The position numbers and the translations under genes are program-made. The notes under the pieces were generated by a model. The model was not told the DNA's origin and ran no database searches. It saw only the letters and a program-made list of their open reading frames with translations. A DNA stretch of 64,000 nucleotides, taken from NCBI GenBank assembly GCA_019671135.1, contig JAHRHY010000014.1:246001-310000 (forward strand). The letters are read 5' to 3'. Shown here in pieces: positions 43,928-52,452 of this stretch. This DNA is from Linnemannia hyalina. Its lineage: Eukaryota > Mortierellomycota > Mortierellomycetes > Mortierellales > Mortierellaceae. How positions within the stretch are numbered: the first letter of the stretch is position 1; each line of letters begins with the position of its first letter.

Positions 43928-46086
43928 ATGACCACTCCTTCATCTTCTCCCACGCCACCCAACATGCTCCCAGTTCTCATCGTCGGAGGAGGCCCCGTCG
44001 GTCTCTTTGAAGCCTTCCTCCTCACAAAACTCGGCATCCCCGTCCGCATCATCGAACGTGAACACTCCATCTCCCCTCTCTCCAAAGCTCTCGGTCTCCA
44101 AGCCCGGTCCATGGAAATCTTTCGCCTCGCTGGCGTCATCGACCCCTTCCTTGAAAAGGGCAGCCCCAGCTTCAACCTCAACTTTTATTCTGCCGGCAAG
44201 CATTTCGCCACCATGCCCGTTAATGGTACACCTGATGATACTGAGTACTGTTATGGTTTGTTCTTGGAGCAGAAGGTCACCTCTGAGATTTTGAGGGACG
44301 AGTTGGCGAAGATGGGGGTTGAGGTTAATTATGGATGGGAACTTATGGATGCCAAGGTTGTCGAGGGTGGTGATAATGAGAGTACCTATGTCGAGACGAC
44401 GGTCAGACGCGCATTGTCGGGCGATAACACGGCTCTCGGGGAGAACTTGGTCATTGGAATTGTGGACGAGCGCATTGAGCAGAAAGACAAGAAGTATGAG
44501 ACTGAGGTCGTGAGGTCCAAGTACATGGTTGCCTGTGATGGTGGGCGATCCACCGTTCGACACAAGCTGAACATCGCGTTCCCTGGGCGTACCCTTACCA
44601 GCAAGACATTCATGTGGGATGGTATCGCAGACACCGACATTCTCGTCGACGGCGTCACGTAAGTATCTCTTCTCTACTTTGTTTTGTTAGCGCGTGCATA
44701 GCCATATTTTTTTGTTTGTTATTTTTGGATGTGTATGCATGGGCCAACGTACTCACTTACATTGCGATTTTTTCTTTTCCTGTCATTTTTTAGTGTGATC
44801 TCCAACCCAAACAAACGCGCAATGCATCTCTTCCCTCTCAGTCATGGCACAATCCGTGTTCAAATCGAAGCAGGCGAGATCGAGGACAGTGAGGACTTTG
44901 CCGAAACCATCAAGAACCTAACCATCGACCAATTCGAAGCCCTGGCCAAGGACTGTGTCTACCCCGCCACATTCAACATCAAAGAAACCACCTGGCTCAC
45001 TGGATACAGAGTCAACGAGCGCCGCGCTGAGCAGTTTGTCTACAAGAACCGCATCTTCCTCGCCGGTGACGCAGCACACATCCACTCCCCTGCTGGCGGA
45101 CAAGGAATGAACACGGGTCTGCAGGATGCTCACAACCTCGCTTGGAAAATTGCGTTTGCCCTTCAGGGACTTGCCGCACCCGAGTTGATCTTGCCCACCT
45201 ATGCTGAGAGAGAACCCATGGCGGATAGAGCGATCGAGGTCTCGTCAGCGATCTTGCAAAGAAACCGGACGACCGGCTATACCTCCCATTATATGAAGCT
45301 CGCCTTTTTTTCTGTCGCGCCCTTTATTCTGAATGTCCTACGCAAGTTCCACGCCACTCCCGATGTCTCCATGGTACGCATTCTTCTTTCTTGTTTGTTT
45401 GCTGTGTGTAACACAATAATTCAGGGGCGAATCTAACATTCATTCTCTATCGCCTTTTTTTTACCTTTCCGCAGCTCAAGCTTCGCTACGCCGAGAACTA
45501 CATCAACAGATCTCACACGTCTACAATGCAATCCAAGGACGAATACCAAGTTGGAGTCCGCGCCCAATGCGGCACCATCCGAACCATTAACTCCACAACC
45601 AACGACAAGACCAACAACCCCTTCCGTCTGCACGAACTCCTGATCGGTCTTGGCCGCTTCCACATCCTGATCTTTGCATCCACCACACTTAACTCCCCCA
45701 TCGATGCCAAACACCTTGCCACACACTTGGAGCACTACCAATACGCCTGGCGCAGCCGATGGACCTACTCTGCCGACCTGAACGACGGCCGCAAGGACAA
45801 GCACGACCTCTTCAAGATCCACATCCTCGCCGGCCCTACACAGGACACAACAGGCTGGGAGAAGTTTGTAGATAGAGCTGAGGGCGATGGACGTGTTTAC
45901 GAGGATATTGAGGCCAAAGTGCATGTCAAGTTCGGGTTCAATGGCAAAAAGGGACCTGGAGGAATTGTTGTGGTCCGTCCGGATGCGCATGTTGGATATC
46001 GAGTTGAGGGGTGTCAGGCTCAGGCGTGGGAGGCGGTTGATAGGTACTTTTCTGGTCTTTTGACTAAGGGAGTTCCTCAACTCTAA
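43928..46086 (+). CDS. FAD-dependent aromatic monooxygenase, phenol 2-monooxygenase type
   Basis: Exons 43928-44658, 44794-45373, 45475-46086; 640 residues. Rossmann FAD motif LIVGGGPVGLFEAF (about residue 17), second motif ACDGGRSTVR, and ribityl motif FLAGDAAHIHSPAGGQGMN, all canonical for PF01494. The C-terminal about 200 residues have the length and features of the thioredoxin-like dimerisation domain of phenol hydroxylases (LIGLGRFHILIFAS; ending in VVVRPDAHVGYR). Such enzymes hydroxylate phenols or polyketide-type aromatics using NADPH and oxygen. It belongs to a different subfamily from the three clustered monooxygenases at 1-12 kb: the ribityl motif is GDAAHxHxPxGGQGMN rather than GDxCHK. 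Substrate unknown; no membrane segment. Confidence 0.9.
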
Positions 46087-46469
46087 TGATGGGGGACGGA
46101 TCTATTTTTTGCGTAGCAACGATAGTCAAGCAGTCAAACATATTCGAGCATACACATCTATTAACAGCAAACAGCAATACATTCAAACATACAAATAAAC
46201 AAATAAACATAGACACAGCAAGCGAGCAAGGTTGAAAGGAAAAGATGCACGGATCACAGACGCGTAAGAAAAAAAAAAGAGACCAACCTTCCACGACGCG
46301 CTTTCTCATATCTTTTTAGTTCCTCAATCATCGCGATTGAGCATTTTTTTCTTCTCCCTACTTTTCCTTTTTTTTTTCTTGAATCAAAAGACTCTTAGAA
46401 AAGCGTTATTATATAGTTTAAGAGAACACACGCAGCATTGATAAGAATCAGACCATGCAGTACGCGATC
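46087..46469. other. 3' flank of the phenol-hydroxylase-type gene
   Basis: AT-rich with no gene. It may include the distal tail of retroelement copy D; a T/A-rich run lies at about 46366-46382. Confidence 0.4.
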
Positions 46470-47028
46470 GACGACGTTTATTTTCTCTTACAAACGACAC
46501 AAAGGATGCATTTGGAAGTAAAAGGGGACTACAGACCAAACCCTTCAGTACATCATCCACCAGTCGCAGTCCGGTTCGGAACCAGACTCTGCACAACAAT
46601 TGTCGCTGCTCTTCACAGCTTAAACGGAAGAAAATAAAACTAGATACGAATGAAGGGGATTCTTCCCATCCTCTCCATCATTGATAACCTCCTCCTTCCT
46701 AACAAACTCTACAACAACCGCTCGTCAGCAGCGCGTGGGTCCTTGGTCGCTCCAGGGCGCCTTCCTTCATCATGTGTGGCTAGCGAAGCGCCACACGGAC
46801 AGAAACCATCGTGCGTGATGTAACCGTATCCTTGACTCCAGTCACCTCGGGGGCCTGTGTACTTGGATGTCTTGTCCTTGGCAGAGATACCCTGGGTATG
46901 TTCCCACGTGATTGTCTCGGAGCACCGAGGTTTCCAGATCAGTACCGAGGCCTGCGCCTCCAGGTAGCCAACAAACTTGTGCAGGACCGTCTTGGCGATG
47001 GACATTGGGGTCCGGAAGACCGGCCCCT
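46470..47028 (-). mobile_element. retroelement copy D, 5'-truncated
   Basis: Minus-strand copy of the 3' portion of the element, starting at its GGTCTTCCGGACCCC (35204 in copy C). The remaining reading frame is largely open (about 90 residues, PMSIAKTVLHKF to DERLL) before a stop. Upstream of its 5' end are a short direct repeat (GGGGCCGGTCTTCC twice, 26 bp apart) and an A31 tract (plus-strand T, 47071-47101). It is about 160 bp upstream of tRNA-Met and points away from it. The 3' end lacks an obvious poly(A). Confidence 0.85.
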
Positions 47029-47067
47029 TTTTTCGTACTGGAAGACCGGCCCCCTTTCTTTTTTTTT

Positions 47068-47102
<35 letters not shown>

Positions 47103-47184
47103 GCATTCGTGTCTGTAAGTCACGTGATAATCGTCAGTGGATGGTCTCGAAACATCAATGTTTGAAAAAAACAGTCTTCAACCA

Positions 47185-47257
47185 GCTTTCTTAGCTCAGC
47201 CGGCAGAGCGTCAGTCTCATAATCTGAAGGTCGTGAGTTCGATCCTCACAGAGAGCA
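47185..47257 (+). tRNA. tRNA-Met(CAT), elongator type
   Basis: 73 nt. Acceptor GCTTTCT pairs with AGAGAGC (one U-G), A-box TAGCTCAGCCGG, anticodon loop CTCATAA (CAT), T arm GTGAGTTCGATCCTCAC, discriminator A followed by a T5 pol III terminator. The acceptor begins with G-C, consistent with elongator rather than initiator tRNA. An A31/T31 tract and retroelement copy D lie upstream. Confidence 0.93.
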
Positions 47258-47321
47258 TTTTTGCTTCCGCGGATTCCAAAGTCTCGCGGGTTGTTCCTTT
47301 TTTGAAGACCAGGTGGCTGGC

Positions 47322-47401
47322 CGGGGGTGACGCCCCGTGCTTCAGCCTTCTTTTTGGTTTGTTTCTTTTCAGCTAGCAGACAGGCCGGGGGTGACGCCCC
47401 G
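47322..47401. repeat. two copies of a GC-rich hairpin (CGGGGGTGACGCCCCG)
   Basis: The same 16-nt hairpin core occurs at 47322-47337 and 47386-47401, each preceded by GGC. The sequences around them differ. Confidence 0.85.
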
Positions 47402-47463
47402 GGTTTTGCCTTTATTTTTGTGGTCGAGTCAGTCTATCCGTTTTTAAATTTGCGACTCTTACG

Positions 47464-47500
47464 AAGGACGGCCCGTGGCCTAGCCACGGACAGCGTCCTT
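47464..47500. repeat. two-tier inverted repeat
   Basis: An outer 7-bp stem AAGGACG/CGTCCTT encloses an inner perfect 7-bp stem CCGTGGC/GCCACGG with loop CTA. It is homologous to the sequences at about 47546-47575 and 47738-47770. Confidence 0.85.
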
Positions 47501-47545
47501 GCAAGTGTCCTTTGTATGTTTCGGGAGGGGGGAAATCTCAAGCAG

Positions 47546-47575
47546 AACGGCCGTAGCCGAGCTACAGTCGTCCTC
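47546..47575. repeat. GC-rich hairpin, related copy
   Basis: Contains GTAGC/GCTAC with loop CGA (47553-47565) inside GAACGGCC...GTCGTCC, matching the flanks of the copy at 47738. Two stem positions changed together relative to the copy at 47464 (G-C to A-T), hinting that the pairing matters. Confidence 0.7.
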
Positions 47576-47737
47576 CTTTCAAAGTTAAGTATTATAGTTA
47601 TTCTGGCTTGTGCCATGGTTATTCTGTAAGTGACTTATCACCTTGGACGATTGATCGGATTGTCAAAAAAAAAAAAAAAAAAATTGTCAAGATTTCTAAC
47701 ATGTGTCATCTGTTTTTTAATATGACCCTCTCATACA

Positions 47738-47770
47738 GAACGGCCGTGACCGAGCCACGGTCGTCGTCCT
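47738..47770. repeat. GC-rich hairpin, related copy
   Basis: GAACGGCCGTGACCGAGCCACGG followed by TCGTCGTCCTTGCCAAGTGTTCTTTGT resembles the copy at 47464 over about 60 nt, including the downstream AAGTGT-CTTTGT stretch. Confidence 0.75.
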
Positions 47771-47820
47771 TGCCAAGTGTTCTTTGTCTGTTCGCGGGGT
47801 CAGCAAAAGGGATAACCTTA

Positions 47821-47849
47821 GGCAACGCCTAAGGTTATCGTAGTATTTG
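47821..47849. repeat. perfect 13-bp inverted repeat with 3-nt loop
   Basis: GATAACCTTAGGC, loop AAC, GCCTAAGGTTATC. No T run follows, so it is unlikely to be a bacterial-type terminator; it belongs with the hairpin cluster. Confidence 0.9.
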
Positions 47850-50591
47850 TGAGTGAATGTTTTTGACCAAGCTGATTGGTTTACCTAGTAAAAGGTTAAT
47901 CATCACCATCTTTCGTTCTTTTTTTATTTCACGCGTCTTTTCACTTTCTATTTTTTTCTTTCGTCTATCCTTTCTACGACCGCGTTAATGTTTGTTTTGG
48001 TCATCCACGCGGATGAGCCTTCGTCAAGTCGCGTTCTTACTTGTTGTAAGATTTCATTTCTCTTTGTTGCTCTTGTTATTCTATCTTTTACACTTTCAGA
48101 TCATCGTCCTGTCTTTTATTCGTCTTTCTTTCTACTTCTTTTCTCTCGTCGATGAGCTTCAATATGTTCACTTCCACTCTTTCTTGTTTTACCAACTTCA
48201 TGACGTATTTATTGATGAAAACCCCGGCTCCCTCCCACCCGTTAGTGTGCCCGACCGCAAATCATTGTTCCCTTTTCTTTTATTTCTTTTATCCACACCC
48301 TCCCTTCCACTCTCCTTTCTATTCACTTCCAGTCTTTCCCATTCCCTTCCACTCTTTCCTACTCCGTTATTGTCGTCAGATATTAAAAAATGGCGCTGAG
48401 AATGAATTTTGTTGCATTGACCTAGGCCATAACTAATATTGCGACAAAGTTTGCTTAAGAAGAGACGCGACACAACAAGAGCGTTCTTTGTTTTGTGTCG
48501 GTGTTTGTTTGGTGGACGATTTCTATGGATCCTTCGTCCTCAATGGGTTGAAAAAAATTCAAGTTATCGCCAGCATCCGAGAATTCGGCCGCTGCCCTTC
48601 CGCCTATTAAGATTAACTCAAAAAATTGACTTGAGATGCAACCAACACTTGGTTGCTTTAATAACGCCTAGTGTACCCTCTACCACGGCCACAGTTACGG
48701 CCTGAGGGGTTGGTTTTTTTTCCATCTTTGGCTCCTCCTCGGGGTTGCCTCCTATATTCCAAAAAGGAGGAGGAAAGGGGGAGGTTATTAGAATTGCTGT
48801 GCTCCTGCTCCTTAACTCTGGAGGACAACTAATCCCGCAGAACAGCTTAGGCGGTCGTTGGAGCAACACCTACGAGTAGGGACGGCCTTATCATGTCCTA
48901 TTAGGAGTTTAGAAAGGTCTTGGTGGTGGTATTGAGAAAATAGAGTAATAGAAAGAGGAAGACAGGGACAGGGATGAGAGAAGAGAAGATATAATGGAGG
49001 GATAGACAATAGAGAAGAGTGAGAAAGAAGAAAGAAGAGTGACAGGCAGTTACCGACCCTGTTCTTCTTTCTTTCCCGACGTCCATGTTCTGCTTGTTTG
49101 TTTTTTAATTTATAAAATTTGTCGATTTTCTGTGACCCCCCAGGAGTCAAGTGCCTTTTTTCTTTTCCCTGGTCAAATCTTCGCGTCAATGAGAAAGAAA
49201 AGAGTCGTTAATGCCTTTTTTTTCCTTCACTAATCTTTTGAATTCAGATACTAAAATCTATTCAGATCGATCTTCATATCAATATCTAGGCACATTCTTC
49301 ATCGTCTCATAGGCGACAATCACTCACATATCCACAGTTGATCTGACAAAAATCATTTATTTACTTCTCACACATCGCATATTCATCCACAAAGTAGTTG
49401 AGGGCTATAAGAGCGAAAGAAAGCAAACGAGGGCTGAAAGAGAAAGAAGCATGTAACAGAGCTGTTTTTGGATGAGAATATCTGGAAGTCTAAGTTGCCG
49501 ATGTCAGATATGGCGCTTGTATTGTCGAATATTAGGCTGACCCATTCTTCCTTGGTCTTGAGGAAGCCAAGCTGTAACTCCTTCCATTTGATATGGTGCT
49601 GGGACCTCCCTTACAACCGACTCAAACTCTGAACTAGCGACTGATGGCTTGATGAACAGGACCGAGGATCATTAGGAACTTGAGACGAGAAGCGAATCCT
49701 TTGTTGAGAAACTCGTTTAATAAATCAAAGAATTGAGCCCCCGGACCCACAGTCCCCAGTCTGATAGCCTCCACACATTCCACCCAATCGTCGACGAAGG
49801 CCGGGCGGCGAGGGCATGTAGATCGGTGGACAATACGATATCTATATTGTCGACAACGAAGCTGTTCGGGTAGAGGAAAAGAAAGAGAGAAGGAAGCAAA
49901 ATCAAAAAATGCCAGCACCATAAGGACGGCAACGGAAAACATGAAAAACACGATTGAAGGTTCTCAACCAAATACCTACGCAGTCAGAAAGCGGTCAGGG
50001 TTATGGTTGGAGGGGGAGGGAAGAACGAGGAGTAAGGCTGACCGATATTGACCTAGCTGAGTGCATATTTAACCAGCTGAGAGGACTTTGGTGAGAAGAA
50101 ATGTTGGGACTATATATATTTTGCTAGTAGAGGTGAAGTGGTATCGTAATGCCGGAGACGGTTATCATGAGAGCGAAAAGGGATTCAATTGATGTTGCCA
50201 AAAGGGTGTGAAAGAATATCGATGGAGTGAAGACTGGAGGTAATGGTACCACAGTTGTTGAAAGGAGAGAGAGAGAGAGGGCTTGCGCTCCCCTCGTCCA
50301 ACTGAAGTAGAAGAAAAAGGTTAACTGCCTGTTATCTTGGCCGAGCAAATCGCTTACTTCTGTGTTCTCAGGGCAGGGATTATTGATCATCCGCCGTTCA
50401 GGACTTTGCTACTTGGCTTAAGTTTTTTCTCTCACCAAATTCACACGCGCGTTTCCACAACATCCTCGCGACAGAGAGGCCTTCAGCTTTCGCTCTTTTC
50501 AGTCATCAAGGTTCTTACAGGTGCCAAAAATAAGGCGCGATCTCCAACTTGCATCCTTCACTTCAATTAAAGAAAGTCCAAAAAGAACCCC

Positions 50592-50604
50592 GGGGCTTCG
50601 CCCC
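50592..50604. repeat. GC-rich hairpin, isolated copy
   Basis: GGGGC, loop TTC, GCCCC, followed by ACCTAGTAAAAGG, a string also found at 47884-47896 next to the main hairpin cluster. Confidence 0.7.
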
Positions 50605-50704
50605 AGGCAACCACCTAGTAAAAGGAGCAAAAAAGTTGCTGATGACTACCACACAGGTAGTACAAATGCAGGCGCCTCTCAAAAAGAAAGGGCAAAATAT
50701 ATAG

Positions 50705-50787
50705 TGAAGAGAGTGGGATTTGAACCCACGCCTACGAATAGACCGCGGCCTTAACGCGGCGCCTTAGACCAACTCGGCCATCTCTCC
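50705..50787 (-). tRNA. tRNA-Leu(AAG), second copy
   Basis: Exact reverse complement of the tRNA-Leu(AAG) at 12854-12936 over all 83 nt, with the same acceptor stem, AAG anticodon, variable arm and T arm. A T4 run (plus-strand AAAA near 50694) follows its 3' end. Retroelement copies E and F lie upstream of its 5' end, past an A31 tract. Confidence 0.95.
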
Positions 50788-50886
50788 AACTCGATATGTA
50801 CCAATGAGATTGTTACGTACTTATGCTTTAGGCACTAACTATTACAGATCACGTGTAAAAAGCGCCACCAATTTTTGCCGTATTTG

Positions 50887-50917
<31 letters not shown>
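50887..50917 (+). repeat. A31 tract upstream of tRNA-Leu
   Basis: A pure adenine run 100 bp upstream of the tRNA-Leu 5' end and just before copy E. It may be the tail of an extremely truncated further insertion. Confidence 0.8.
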
Positions 50918-50919
<2 letters not shown>

Positions 50920-50931
50920 TCCGATGGTTGT

Positions 50932-51339
50932 CAATACAGGCCCCCGAGGTGACTGGAGTCAAGGATACGGTTACATCACGCACGATGGTTTCTGTCCGTG
51001 TGGCGCTTCGCTAGCCACACATTGTGAAGGAAGGTGCCCTGGAACGACCAAGGACCCACGCGCTGCTGACGAGCGGTTGTTGGAGAGTTTGTTAGGAAGG
51101 AGGAGGTTGTCAATGATGGAGAGGATGGGAAGAATCCCCTTCATTCGTATCTAGTTTTATTTTCTTCCGTTTAAGCTGTGAAGAGCAGCGACAATTGTTG
51201 TGCAGAGCCAGGTTCTGGACCGGACTGCGACTGGCGGATGGTGCACTGAAGAGTTTGGTCTGTAGTTCCCTTTTACTTCCAAATAACTTCTCTATGCTGT
51301 TTGTTAGAGAAATAAAATTGTGTACGAAAAAAAAAAAAA
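50932..51339 (+). mobile_element. retroelement copy E, 5'-truncated
   Basis: Starts within the conserved TGPRGDWSQGYGY codons (35360 in copy C), keeps the reading frame to the RMGRIPFIRI end, then the 3' UTR and an A13 tail (51327-51339). It is nearly identical to copy C over this stretch, so it is recent. It sits about 145 bp upstream of tRNA-Leu(AAG) and points away from it. Confidence 0.9.
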
Positions 51340-51520
51340 GTTGTCAATGATGGAGAGGATGGGAAGAATCCCCTTCATTCGTATCTAGTTTTATTTTCTT
51401 CCGTTTAAGCTGTGAAGAGCAGCGACAATTGTTGCGCAGAGCCAAAGTTCCGGATCGGACTGCAACTGGTAGATGGCGCACTGAAGTGTTCATTCTATAG
51501 CCTATTTGCTTCCAAATGCC
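51340..51520 (+). mobile_element. retroelement copy F, 5'-truncated, tandem behind copy E
   Basis: Begins directly after the A13 tail of copy E with TTGTCAATGATGGAGAGG (35538 in copy C) and runs through most of the 3' UTR to about TTCCAAATGC, with more differences than copy E. No poly(A) remains. The head-to-tail order implies repeated insertion at one site. Confidence 0.85.
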
Positions 51521-52452
51521 TGCGGGCTGAGGAGCCGGTCGAGTTTCTTGACGTGGCGTTTATGAGAGCATGTTTGAATGTAAAGACCGGTTTGTTTGTG
51601 AAGTAGAGAGCCGCTGGTGGCCTTGAACACACGTCTGGACTGGAAAAACGGGTGTGTTTTGGTCGTTCAATCTCATTACTGCAAAATGACCTACAAAGGA
51701 GCGCCTGAATGCAACTTCACTCTACAAGCACCCTTGATTTTGTTATCATCGAAGCATATCAGAAAACGTGGGAAGGCAGATTGTTCTTTTTTTTTTTTTT
51801 TATTCTTCTTCTTGTTAGCTGTCTATCGATCCTTGGTCAGCCTTGTTCAGACTGAGAAAGGAACCGTGTCGACTGGCCATAACGGGGAACAAATGACTGA
51901 AAAAGCAATGCCCATGAGTTTTTTTGGTGTTTTTTCTTCTTCCTGGACCTCCTGAAAAATCCTTTGGGATATCGTGCCGAGATGCCTCTTGCAGCAACTC
52001 GCAAGTTTTGGTAAGGAAGCAAGGACGAGTATGAGGAAAGAAGACCACAAAAGTAAGAAAAAGAAACACTAGGAGTGTAGTGGGAATGGGTTGTGAACTG
52101 ACGGGTGTGATGAGTGGTGTGGAAGGATGAATGGGTATCTATCTGCGATAGAAATAAAATCTGTTGAATTGAAGAACAAAGGAAGAGTAGAAAATCAGAT
52201 ACCACAGAGTAGAGACGCGACGTTCGGCAGCAGACAGCGTGGACACAGGAGTGGGAGTGGTCCTTACTTTCCTTATCGAGGTGTCCTCTCGGAGAAAAAG
52301 GTGTGTCGGATTCCTGGTCTATCAACACAAAGGAGAGGGACATGGCGCAAATAATCGACAAAGCAACAGCAAAAAACAACAACAACAAATGATCTGATCG
52401 AGTGGCCCATCTCATGCCTGCCTCCCCTGGTCTGATTTCTCCTGTTATTCCA
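51521..52452. other. intergenic, 3' flank of the Red1/ZFC3H1-type gene
   Basis: 0.9 kb without a recognised gene; T20 run near 51789. Confidence 0.45.

Larger units (their letters stand above)
47258..50704. other. gene-poor region with hairpin repeats
   Basis: 3.4 kb with no confident gene. The first 600 bp hold GC-rich hairpins (listed separately). From 47.9 to 48.4 kb the sequence is a T/C-rich low-complexity stretch. A minus-strand stretch at about 49500-49950 reads like broken coding sequence (WKELQLGFLKTKEEWV; FFDLLNEFLNKGF) in two frames, possibly a decayed gene, without a family I can name. Confidence 0.5.

Noticed and set aside
47137..47629. Plus-strand frames across tRNA-Met and the hairpin cluster
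   Set aside because: They run through a tRNA gene and non-coding hairpins and have no motif.
47821..47849. Rho-independent-type terminator
   Set aside because: The hairpin lacks a following T run and the genome is eukaryotic; it belongs to the hairpin cluster.
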